Positions 8,757 through 16,486 of a DNA stretch of 64,000 nt are shown in pieces (positions within the stretch are counted from its first letter, which is position 1; each line of letters begins with the position of its first letter). Position numbers and translations under genes: made by a program. Location: NCBI GenBank assembly GCA_038131165.1, contig JAYPOZ010000007.1, positions 13,048 to 77,047 of the forward strand. Reading direction: 5' to 3'. The notes under the pieces were generated by a model. It worked only from the letters and a program-made list of their open reading frames with translations, was not told where the DNA came from and did not search any database. This DNA is from UBA6544 sp038131165 (GTDB taxonomy: Bacteria > Pseudomonadota > Alphaproteobacteria > UBA8366).

Positions 8757-10364
8757 ATGACCGGCCTCCCGACCCGCTGGGGCATGGTGATCGACCTCAA
8801 CCGCTGCGTCGGCTGCCAGACCTGCACCATCGCCTGCAAGCATCAGAACGACACCACGCCCGACGTGCAATGGCGCCGGGTCCTGGACGTGGAGCAGGGC
8901 ACCTTCCCCGACGTGCAGCGCTTCTTCATGGTAACCGGCTGCCAGCATTGCGAAGAGCCGCCCTGCGTGCCGGTCTGCCCAACCGGGGCCACCTACAAGC
9001 GGGACGACGGTATCGTCGCGGTCGACTACGATCAATGCATCGGCTGCGGCTATTGCGCGGTCTCCTGTCCCTACCAGGCCCGCACCATCGTCAAGCAGCA
9101 GGACTGGTACTACGGCGCGGAAACCGCGCAGGAACGGGCCGTGGCCCACCCGGAGCGGATCGGCGTGGCACAGAAATGCACCTTCTGTTCGGACCGGGTC
9201 GAAGCCGGCCGGGCGCGCGGTCTGACCCCCGGCGTCGATCCGGACGCGACCCCGGCGTGCAGCGCCGCCTGCATCGCGTCGGCGATCAGCTTCGGCGACT
9301 GGAACGATCCGGCGAGCCCGGTTAGCCGACTGGCCGAAGGGCGCAGCCTGCTGCAGCTGAACGCGGAGACCGGCACCGACCCGCAGATCAAATACCTTTA
9401 CGACACCCCCGCCGTGCCGGGGCGGGAGACCGACGCGGAAGCGGACGAAGCTCGGCGTGGCGATCCGGCGAATCCGCTGGTCGGCGCGCGGCAGGACTTC
9501 TGGGACTGGCGGGCCGCGATGAACTGGATGCTCGGCGGCCTCAGTTCCGGTTTCGCCGTCGTGCTTTATGCCTTCCATTTGTTCGGTGCGCTCGAGGTCG
9601 AGGCGCTGGCGCGGGCGAACATGATCGCGGTGGCCCTGATGGGTGGCGGCCTGCTCTCGGTGTTTCTCAAGCTCGGCCGGCCGGAGCGGTCCTGGCGCGC
9701 CATCCTGCGGCCCGGCACCTCCTGGATGACGCGCGAGCTCTATGCCGTCGCCGTCTTCGTGCCGGCGGTCGTGGCCGGGTATCTCTGGCAGTCGCCGGCC
9801 GCCCTCGCGCTGGCGGGACTGTCGGCGGCGGCCTTCCTGCTCTGTCAGGCTCAGATCCTCTACCGGGCGCGCGGCATCCCGGCGTGGCGCACCCCGTTCG
9901 TTCCCTGCATGGTGGTCGCCTCGGGCCTGCTTGAAGGGGTGGGATTGCTGGCCTTCCTCGTCGGCCTGCCGGCCGGGTTTCCGGTTGAGCCGGTCGGGAT
10001 CGCCAAGACCGCCATCGTGCTGATCATCGCCAATGCCTTTCTCTGGAAGAGCTACCGGGACGGGGCGGTGAAGGCGGGCGTCCCGCCGCTTGCCCGCGAG
10101 GCGCTCGCGGAATCGGATCAGGCGATCCGCTACGGCGGTCATTGGGTTCCCATCGTACTGTTCTCTTTGGCGACGATCGCACCGCAAATTCCCCTCTCGA
10201 TCATGACCATCGCCGGCGTCGCGGCGATCGGTGGCGGCGCCTTCTGGAAATGGACGGTGATCCTGCGGGCCGGATATTTCGAGGGCTTCCGCCTCGCGAA
10301 AACCCCGCAGCGGGGCTCCGGCGCCTTCGCCGCCCCGTCCCGGCTCGGCGGCTGGCGGCGCTAG
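8757..10364 (+). CDS. Fused Fe-S (DmsB/PadC-type) and membrane anchor (DmsC/NrfD-type) subunit of a molybdoenzyme
   Basis: This 535-residue protein joins two subunits that are usually separate. Residues 1-210 hold four cysteine groups of the DmsB type: CVGCQTCTIAC, CQHCEEPPCVPVC, CIGCGYCAVSC and a split CTFC/CSAAC, enough for four [4Fe-4S] clusters. From about residue 255 to the end there are about eight membrane segments typical of DmsC/NrfD quinone-reactive anchors. It should carry electrons between the catalytic subunit encoded just upstream and the quinone pool. There is no Tat or Sec signal, consistent with a cytoplasm-facing Fe-S domain. A palindromic repeat separates it from the upstream partner gene. 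Confidence 0.9.
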   Translation: MTGLPTRWGMVIDLNRCVGCQTCTIACKHQNDTTPDVQWRRVLDVEQGTFPDVQRFFMVTGCQHCEEPPCVPVCPTGATYKRDDGIVAVDYDQCIGCGYCAVSCPYQARTIVKQQDWYYGAETAQERAVAHPERIGVAQKCTFCSDRVEAGRARGLTPGVDPDATPACSAACIASAISFGDWNDPASPVSRLAEGRSLLQLNAETGTDPQIKYLYDTPAVPGRETDAEADEARRGDPANPLVGARQDFWDWRAAMNWMLGGLSSGFAVVLYAFHLFGALEVEALARANMIAVALMGGGLLSVFLKLGRPERSWRAILRPGTSWMTRELYAVAVFVPAVVAGYLWQSPAALALAGLSAAAFLLCQAQILYRARGIPAWRTPFVPCMVVASGLLEGVGLLAFLVGLPAGFPVEPVGIAKTAIVLIIANAFLWKSYRDGAVKAGVPPLAREALAESDQAIRYGGHWVPIVLFSLATIAPQIPLSIMTIAGVAAIGGGAFWKWTVILRAGYFEGFRLAKTPQRGSGAFAAPSRLGGWRR

Positions 10365-10389
10365 GGCGCGGGGTCGGTTTCCCGAACGG

Positions 10390-10420
10390 GAATGGTGACA
10401 AATTGTCTATTTTATGCTAG
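10390..10420. promoter_or_regulatory. Possible promoter/operator before the CoA transferase gene
   Basis: In the 255-bp gap after the molybdoenzyme, the interval contains GACAA-A-TTGTC, a perfect 5-bp-arm inverted repeat at 10397-10407, followed by the AT-rich TATTTTATGCTAG. This is the only AT-rich island in the gap and could be a promoter with an operator. No binding protein is indicated. Confidence 0.25.
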
Positions 10421-10619
10421 AGTGCCGCCCGTTCTTGGACACGTGAAGAGAGGTAAAATTCGCTGAATCCCGCGCGTTCGTCCGGGTCAGCGGTATTTTA
10501 GTACTGTGCATGGGGTTGTTCCGCGTTTTTTCATAAGCCGCGCGGGGGATTTGCCATTTGCGCCAATCGGACGAACATCGTAACTCAACAGCGCTATACA
10601 TTACGGAAGGTGTTCGACG

Positions 10620-11834
10620 ATGAAAGGTCCGCTCGACGGTCTCAAGGTATTCGATCTCACGCGGGTCCTGGCGGGACCGCATTGCACGCAATTATTGGGC
10701 GATCTGGGCGCCGAGGTGATCAAGATCGAGCGCCCCGGCGCCGGCGACGACACGCGCGGCTTCGCGCCGCCCTACGTGCGCGACGACACCGGCGCGGAGA
10801 CGAGCGAGAGCGCCTATTATACCGGCGCCAACCGCAACAAGCGCTCCATCACCATCAACATCGGCACGCCGGAAGGCCAGGCGCTGGCGAAGCGGCTGAT
10901 GGCCGATTGCGATATTCTGGTGGAGAATTTCAAGACCGGCACCCTGGAGCGCTACGGCCTCGGCTACGAGCAGCTGAAGGCCGAGTTCCCGCGGCTGATC
11001 TATTGCTCGATCACCGGCTTCGGCCAAACCGGCCCCTATGCGCCGCGTCCGGGCTACGACGGGTTGATCCAGGCGATGGGGGGCGTGATGGGCCTCACCG
11101 GCGTGCCCGACGGCGAGCCGATGAAGGTCGGCGTGCCGATCGGCGATTTGATGGCGGGCATGTACGCCGCCGTCGGCATCCTCGCCGCCGTGCGTCACCA
11201 GAGCGAAACCGGCAAGGGCCAGTTCATCGACATCGGCATGCTCGACACCCATGTCGGATGGCTCGCCAATCAGGGCATGAACTATCTGGCGACGGGCGAG
11301 AACCCGGAACGCCTCGGCAACCAGCACCCCAACATCGTGCCCTATCAGGTGATGCCCACGGCGGACGGCTATATCGTGCTGTCGGTCGGCAACGACCCGA
11401 CCTTCGAGCGGTTCTGCAAGGTGGCGGATTGCGGCCACCTCTTGGAGGACGACCGTTTCAAAACCAACGCGGCGCGGGTCTCCAACCGGGATCACGTGAC
11501 AGAGACCCTGAACGAGATCCTGCGGCAGAAACCGTCGGCCTGGTGGCTGGAGAATCTGGAGAACGAGAAGATCGGCTGCGGCCCGATCAACACATTGGAG
11601 CAGGTCTTCGCCGACCCGCATGTGGAGGCGCGCGAAATGGTGATCGAGATGGATCACCCGGCGACCGGCAAGGCGCCGCTCAAGCTGATCGCCAACCCGA
11701 TCAAGTTCAGCGAGACTCCGCCGACTTACCGCCAGGCGCCGCCGATGCTGGGCCAGCACACCGACGACATCCTGAACGAGGCCGGCCTGTCGGCGGAAGA
11801 GATTGCCAAGCTGAAGGACGACGGGACGGTCTAG
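10620..11834 (+). CDS. Class III (CaiB/BaiF family) CoA transferase
   Basis: This 404-residue protein shows the family's features: an N-terminal GLKVFDLTRVLAGPHCTQLL strand-loop, GAEVIKIE, NRNKRS and ITGFGQTGPY, then a catalytic aspartate in the IDIGMLD segment (about residue 207), which forms the covalent aspartyl-CoA intermediate. Such enzymes move CoA between carboxylic acids (formyl/oxalate, carnitine, benzylsuccinate and others). The next genes encode a PhyH-type oxygenase, and the preceding ones a membrane molybdoenzyme, so activation of a carboxylic acid to its CoA ester for oxidation is plausible. The gene has its own 255-bp upstream region. Confidence 0.92.
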   Translation: MKGPLDGLKVFDLTRVLAGPHCTQLLGDLGAEVIKIERPGAGDDTRGFAPPYVRDDTGAETSESAYYTGANRNKRSITINIGTPEGQALAKRLMADCDILVENFKTGTLERYGLGYEQLKAEFPRLIYCSITGFGQTGPYAPRPGYDGLIQAMGGVMGLTGVPDGEPMKVGVPIGDLMAGMYAAVGILAAVRHQSETGKGQFIDIGMLDTHVGWLANQGMNYLATGENPERLGNQHPNIVPYQVMPTADGYIVLSVGNDPTFERFCKVADCGHLLEDDRFKTNAARVSNRDHVTETLNEILRQKPSAWWLENLENEKIGCGPINTLEQVFADPHVEAREMVIEMDHPATGKAPLKLIANPIKFSETPPTYRQAPPMLGQHTDDILNEAGLSAEEIAKLKDDGTV

Positions 11835-11900
11835 GCGCGCCGCTGCCCGTTTGTTGCGGCGACGGGCGCACTACCATTTCTCCGAGAGGAGGAAGGGACG

Positions 11901-12719
11901 ATGGCGGGTAAGCAAATCCTGAGCGAAGCCGAAATCGCGGCCTATCGCCGCGACGGATATCTGGTGCCCCGGTTCCGGCTGCCGGCCGCCGATCTCGCGC
12001 GCCTGCAGGCATTGATGGAACGCCTTGCGGCGGACAATCCCGGCCTTGTCGACAAGCCGATCATCTCGCCGCATCTGCCAGGCAGCGGCGCCCAGGGGCT
12101 GAAGGCGGCGGACGGCTGGATCGATGTCGCGACCCACCCGGATATTCTGGATCTGGTCGCCCAGTTGGATGGACCCGATCTCGTGCTGTGGGGCTCTTCG
12201 GTGTTCTACAAGCGGGGCGGCGGCGGGCCGCACACCTCCTGGCACCAGGATGTCCAGGCATGGCCGATGATCAAGCCCGCGGCAACGACTAACGTCTGGA
12301 TCGCGGCGACCGACAGCACGGTGCGGAACGGCTGCCTGCGCATTATTCCGGGCTCCCACAAGGCGCGGCGGATCGCCGAGCACGGCTACGCGCATCCGAC
12401 GGCCTCCATCGTCAGCCGCAGCATCGCCGCACACGAATTCGACGAAGCGGCCGCCCGGGACGTCGAATTGGAGGCGGGCCAGATGGTGATCTTCGACATC
12501 TTCACCGTCCACGGCGGCGGCCCGAACCCCGAGGCCCGGCCGCGCGCCGGCTATGCGCTGCGCTTCATGCCGGCGACCAGCCATTACGATCATGACAACG
12601 CGGATCACCGGGACACGCCGGGCTACGCCCATGACACCCGTGCCCTGTTGCTGGTGCGCGGCACCGACCGCTCGGGCAAGAACGATTTTGCGCGCGGGCA
12701 CGTAAAGCGCGCCTCCTGA
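11901..12719 (+). CDS. Phytanoyl-CoA dioxygenase (PhyH) family protein
   Basis: This 272-residue non-haem iron oxygenase has the 2-His-1-carboxylate triad: His115 and Asp117 in WHQD, and His204 in TVHGGGPN. The following RAGYALRF supplies the arginine expected to bind 2-oxoglutarate. A strong GAGAGGAGGAAGGG ribosome site precedes the ATG. It starts 66 bp after the CoA transferase, so the two probably form one unit; a CoA ester made by the transferase is a natural guess for the substrate. PhyH relatives also hydroxylate free acids, ectoine and natural products, so the substrate is not fixed. Confidence 0.88.
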   Translation: MAGKQILSEAEIAAYRRDGYLVPRFRLPAADLARLQALMERLAADNPGLVDKPIISPHLPGSGAQGLKAADGWIDVATHPDILDLVAQLDGPDLVLWGSSVFYKRGGGGPHTSWHQDVQAWPMIKPAATTNVWIAATDSTVRNGCLRIIPGSHKARRIAEHGYAHPTASIVSRSIAAHEFDEAAARDVELEAGQMVIFDIFTVHGGGPNPEARPRAGYALRFMPATSHYDHDNADHRDTPGYAHDTRALLLVRGTDRSGKNDFARGHVKRAS

Positions 12720-12744
12720 CGGCCGCAGCCCGGCTTTTGCCCGC

Positions 12745-13056
12745 CTAGCTGTCTGACGCGCCCCAGAAGGCCACGTAGAACGCGACTTCACCGAGCGGGG
12801 TGACGCGGTGCGGCACTTCGGGCGCGACGATGGCCGCGCCGCCGGCCGCGATTTCGACGGCGCTGCCCTCCGACGGCACGCAGTAGCGCAGCCGGCCGCG
12901 CTTCACGTGAATGACTCCCCAGACACCGGCTTTCGTCGTGTGATCTTTCGTCAGAGCGTCGGGAACGCTCGCTTCCGTGAAGACCGGCGTCTTCCGGCGA
13001 AACGTCAGGCCGGGCGGCAAATCGGTGGGGTAATCCGGTCCCGCGCGGGCATTCAT
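12745..13056 (-). CDS. DUF1971 (YeaR/TehB N-terminal-like) cupin-fold protein
   Basis: This 103-residue protein matches the DUF1971 family: TPVFTEASVPDAL, HTTKAGVWGVIHV, then IVAPEVPHRVTPLG and a final VAFYVAFW. E. coli YeaR, a member, is induced by nitrate and nitric oxide; the biochemical role is unknown. The start at 13056 follows from the family's length. Its ATG overlaps the stop of the upstream truncated-globin gene as ATGA, so both are made together. That coupling points to a role in nitric oxide or nitrite stress, as inferred from the globin. Confidence 0.85.
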   Translation of the reverse strand: MNARAGPDYPTDLPPGLTFRRKTPVFTEASVPDALTKDHTTKAGVWGVIHVKRGRLRYCVPSEGSAVEIAAGGAAIVAPEVPHRVTPLGEVAFYVAFWGASDS

Positions 13057-13472
13057 CGCGGGGCCGGGCGCGCCGGGAACTCGTTCGGATTCGGCAGGCC
13101 GAACATACCGAGCTTGAAACTTTCGGCGATCAATTCGGCCCGTTCGATGAATCGGTTCGCAGTGTCTTCGGTGCAGACCTCCCGCGCGTTCTCCCGGAAG
13201 AGGGCGAGCCAGCGGTCGAAATGCGCCGGCCGGACTTCGGTCAGCGCGATGTGCTTGGGCATCGGGCGGCCATGATATCGGTTGGTCTTCAGCATGACCG
13301 ACGACCAGAAATCCATCATCTTCAGGAGATGCGGTTCCCAGTTGTCCTGCACCACGCGCTCGAAGATCGGCGACAGGTCCGGGTCGAGACGGATCTTCGC
13401 ATAGAAACCGCGCACGATGCGTTCGATCGTGGCTTCGGAAATTTCGGTCTCCATGGGATCTGCCGTTGTCAT
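13053..13472 (-). CDS. Group III truncated hemoglobin
   Basis: This 139-residue globin has the landmarks of the group III branch: FYAKIRLDPDLSPIF in the A-B helices with Phe23/Tyr24 at B9/B10, FWSSVMLKTNRYHG in the C-E region, and the proximal haem ligand His84 in PAHFDRWLALF with the conserved Trp88. Group III globins (for example Campylobacter Ctb) bind oxygen and NO in the cytosol and are linked to peroxide, NO or microaerobic metabolism. The gene is translationally coupled to a DUF1971 gene. A near-match to an FNR box, TTGA-N6-TCAG at 13533-13546, lies 61 bp upstream. Confidence 0.9.
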   Translation of the reverse strand: MTTADPMETEISEATIERIVRGFYAKIRLDPDLSPIFERVVQDNWEPHLLKMMDFWSSVMLKTNRYHGRPMPKHIALTEVRPAHFDRWLALFRENAREVCTEDTANRFIERAELIAESFKLGMFGLPNPNEFPARPAPR

Positions 13473-13562
13473 CGCTGTTGCGCCCTGGCCGCTCGGGACT
13501 AATCTGTCGGAAGGTGCGAGAATACCTAACCATTGAATTTAGTCAGCGAAAGGGGATTCGGC

Positions 13563-14435
13563 ATGACGTGCCTGACCCGGGAGCAGATCGACCAATTCCG
13601 GGAAGACGGCGTTTTGACCGTCCGGGATGCCGTCGACGGCGATCTCTTGGAGAGATTGAAATCGGATTTCGACGCCTGGGTCGAGGAAAGCCGCGGCCAC
13701 AACGCTCCCTACGGCGCTTGCATCGATGGGCGTCCGCGTTTCGACCTGCAGCCGGGTCACAGCGCCGAGCATCCGGCGCTGCGCCGGGTGCAGGCGCCGA
13801 CCGAAGTGTCGGAGGCCTATTACCGGGCGATGGCGGACAGCCGCATGACGGATATGGTCGCCGACCTGATTGGCCCCGATGTGAAACTCCATCACTCGAA
13901 GATCAATTCGAAACTGCCGGGGACCGCGACCGAGGTGAAATGGCACCAGGATTTCTGCTTCACGCCCCATACCAATGCTGATGTCGTGACGGCGTTGCTG
14001 ATGATCGACGACGTGACGGAGGAGAACGGCCCGCTCGAGGTGCGGCCCGGTTCGCACAAGGGACCGCTGCATTCGATCTGGCAGGACGGGGTCTTCACCG
14101 GCGCGGTCGCACCCGAGGTCGAAGCGGAAATCAGCCGCGACGCGGTCCGCGGCATGGGGCCGGCGGGTTCCGTCTGCCTGATGCACACGCGGCTGGCCCA
14201 CGGCTCCGCGCCGAACCGTTCCCGTCAGCCGCGCACCTTGCTGATCTGCGTCTATTCGGCGGGCGACGCTCACGCCTGCTCGCCCAATCCCGTGCCGACC
14301 GAACACGAGGGGCTTTTCGTGCGAGGCGAAAATCCCGGACGGATCCGCAGCGAGCCCTATACCGTCGCAATCCCGCAATACCCGAAGACGTCTTTCTTCC
14401 AGCAGCAATCCGAAGACGAACGGCGCGCGGGCTAA
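13563..14435 (+). CDS. Phytanoyl-CoA dioxygenase (PhyH) family protein
   Basis: This 290-residue PhyH oxygenase has His128 and Asp130 in WHQDF and distal His213 in RLAHGSAPN. The downstream Arg in the RSRQPRTLLI segment is the likely 2-oxoglutarate anchor. The ATG at 13563 is preceded by GAAAGGGG; the earlier ATG at 13533 in the same frame lacks a ribosome site. It is not closely similar to the PhyH at 11901 outside the metal motifs. The MFS transporter gene starts 5 bp after its stop, so the oxygenase probably acts on the imported compound. Substrate unknown. Confidence 0.87.
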   Translation: MTCLTREQIDQFREDGVLTVRDAVDGDLLERLKSDFDAWVEESRGHNAPYGACIDGRPRFDLQPGHSAEHPALRRVQAPTEVSEAYYRAMADSRMTDMVADLIGPDVKLHHSKINSKLPGTATEVKWHQDFCFTPHTNADVVTALLMIDDVTEENGPLEVRPGSHKGPLHSIWQDGVFTGAVAPEVEAEISRDAVRGMGPAGSVCLMHTRLAHGSAPNRSRQPRTLLICVYSAGDAHACSPNPVPTEHEGLFVRGENPGRIRSEPYTVAIPQYPKTSFFQQQSEDERRAG

Positions 14436-14440
14436 CGGAG

Positions 14441-15640
14441 ATGACCGGCCAGCGCCCGATCCTTTTCGGCGGCGCAGCGTTGGCGAGCGGATTCCTCGTC
14501 CTCTTCGTCAGCGGCGGGTCGCGCCAGGCCATCGGCCTCGTGCTCAAGCCGATGGCGGAGAGTTTCGGATGGGAGCGGGGCGCTTTGGGGGCAGCCGTCG
14601 CCCTTTTCCTCGTCGTCTCGGCGGTGGGCATGTTCGTCGCCGGCTCTCTCGCCGACCGCTTCTCGTTGCGCGCCATCCTCGGCGACGGAATTGCCTTCTG
14701 CGCCGTCGGAATCGGCGGAATGAGCCTCGTCGCCGAACCCTGGCACGCGCTGCTGCTCTACGGACTGATCTTCGGTATCGGTGCCGGGGCCGCTTCGGTC
14801 ACGCCAGTCGGTGTCATGGTGACCCGCCGCTATCCCGGACGCGCTGGTCTGGCCAATGCTGCCGCCATCGCCGGTATGGGACTTGGTCAATTGGCCATTA
14901 TCGCGGCGCTGGCCGTGATATTGGCGGGAGAGGGGTGGCAGCCGGTCTTCCTCGCGCTTGGCGCTTTGAACCTCGTTGTGGCACTGCTCATTTTCCGGTT
15001 CCTGCGCGAGGGAATTCATCTCGGATCGGCACCGTATTTGGGTGCGGACACCCCGTTCGGCAAGGTCCTGGCGCAGCCGTATTTCTGGCTCCTGGTGGCG
15101 GTCTATGCGCTCTGCGGATTTCAGGATTTTTTCGTGGCCACCCACGTCGTCGCCTTCGCGCTCGATCAAGGGCTGGGGGCGCTTCTCTCGGGCAATCTGC
15201 TGGCATTCATGGGATTGGCGGGGCTTCTCGGCGTATTGGCCTCGGGTGCATGGAGCGACAAGAGAGGCCCGATTCCGCCCGCAATCGCCTGTTTTGCCCT
15301 CTGCGCGGCGCTTTTCGTCCTCATTCTGTCCACTAGGGATCCGGGGGCCGTGGCTAGTTTTGCATTGCTGTACGGGGTCACTTTCTGGGTGACTGCGCCG
15401 CTCACCGTGGTTTTCGTGCGCGATGCGTTCGGCGTCCGGCATTTGGGGGCGCTGAGCGGTTTCGTGACGATGATCCACCACATCTGCGGGGGGCTCGGTG
15501 CGTGGATGGGAGCGGCGCATTTCGACACGGATGGCGACTATGATCTGACCTTTGCGATCATGGCGGTATGTTCGCTCGCCGGAATATTGCTGACGGCCCT
15601 GATGGGCCGCCGCCAAGCTCTAGAGCTTCGGAAACCGTAG
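14441..15640 (+). CDS. MFS transporter (monocarboxylate-transporter-like)
   Basis: This 399-residue protein has about twelve hydrophobic segments. The loop between segments 2 and 3 carries GSLADRFSLR, the MFS motif A, and the first half has SGGSRQAIGLVLKPMAESFGW, typical of the bacterial monocarboxylate/oxalate-formate-type branch of the superfamily. It should import (or export) a small organic acid through the inner membrane. It follows the PhyH gene by 5 bp and is co-transcribed with it. Its 3' end overlaps the convergent cupin gene by 21 bp. Confidence 0.88.
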   Translation: MTGQRPILFGGAALASGFLVLFVSGGSRQAIGLVLKPMAESFGWERGALGAAVALFLVVSAVGMFVAGSLADRFSLRAILGDGIAFCAVGIGGMSLVAEPWHALLLYGLIFGIGAGAASVTPVGVMVTRRYPGRAGLANAAAIAGMGLGQLAIIAALAVILAGEGWQPVFLALGALNLVVALLIFRFLREGIHLGSAPYLGADTPFGKVLAQPYFWLLVAVYALCGFQDFFVATHVVAFALDQGLGALLSGNLLAFMGLAGLLGVLASGAWSDKRGPIPPAIACFALCAALFVLILSTRDPGAVASFALLYGVTFWVTAPLTVVFVRDAFGVRHLGALSGFVTMIHHICGGLGAWMGAAHFDTDGDYDLTFAIMAVCSLAGILLTALMGRRQALELRKP

Positions 15641-16375
15641 CAGGAGAATGCCGAGCCCATTGGCGCCGGCTTCGAGCTCCACGACGCCTTCGTCCGGTGA
15701 GGCGAACTCCACCGAGAGGGGCGGCAGGTCCTTGCCGTCCCGGCGCAAGGTGCCCGCGACGACGACATGATATTGCCCACCACCGTCGCCCGCATCCGGC
15801 AATGCCGCGGTGGCGCCAGGCGCCAGTCCCCGCCATTCGGCGAACAATCCGTCTTCTTCAGCCTCGATCAGTGTCTCGCGCCGTAAGTCCTCGCCCGCGC
15901 CCGGCAGTTCCTTGGCGCCATAGTCGGACTTGACGCCGATCACCTGGCGTTGCTGTCCCTTGACCAGCATGTCGTTCTTGGCCGGCAGGTATTTGGCGCC
16001 CGAATCCCAACATTGGCGCAGGGTAAAGTAGTCGATGCCTTCCGCTTCCGCGTTGATCGGCCCATAGGGCGTATTGGCGCCTGCATATTGAATCGTCAAC
16101 GGATCGGCCCGTAGTTTTCCGACGGAACCGCCGCCATGCACGAAAACCTGATACTGGTTGGTCTGGTGAAAGTGCGGGCGAGTGACCGAGTGTGGCGGCT
16201 GCATTACCAGATAGGCTTGCGGCGCGTCGTCGGCCCCATCCATTTTCTCGCCGTATCCTGGGGTTCCGGGCTTCGGCGAGGAGCCGATATACTCGCGCGC
16301 CTTGTAGGGTTGATCGTCGACCAGGCTCGAAATTTCGTTACGGGCCGCTTTTCGGGCGTCGGTCGATATCAGCAT
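15620..16375 (-). CDS. Cupin-fold protein of unknown function
   Basis: This 251-residue protein looks like a bicupin. The first half has PHSVTRPHFHQTNQYQVFV, a histidine-rich cupin metal motif; the second half has GQYHVVVAGTLRR and an acidic C-terminal strand set without histidines, so only one half would bind metal. No signal peptide is seen. The family is unassigned; an enzymatic or sensing role in the metabolism of the neighbouring oxygenase and transporter is possible but not shown. AGGA lies upstream of the ATG. Its 3' end overlaps the MFS gene. Confidence 0.7.
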   Translation of the reverse strand: MLISTDARKAARNEISSLVDDQPYKAREYIGSSPKPGTPGYGEKMDGADDAPQAYLVMQPPHSVTRPHFHQTNQYQVFVHGGGSVGKLRADPLTIQYAGANTPYGPINAEAEGIDYFTLRQCWDSGAKYLPAKNDMLVKGQQRQVIGVKSDYGAKELPGAGEDLRRETLIEAEEDGLFAEWRGLAPGATAALPDAGDGGGQYHVVVAGTLRRDGKDLPPLSVEFASPDEGVVELEAGANGLGILLLRFPKL

Positions 16376-16486
16376 GGAAGCAGTCCTCGGGCGATCTTAC
16401 TGGATTGACGTTAGGGGCTCATATATCACGATGGCGCCGGATGTGGAGCGCTGGAGTACGAATCGTCCGCGGTAGGGAGCCATAGT

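Noticed and set aside
13533..13546. TTGA-N6-TCAG, near match to an FNR box upstream of the globin
   Set aside because: A one-base mismatch in the invariant CAA makes it insufficient to list as a site, though it is mentioned with the globin.
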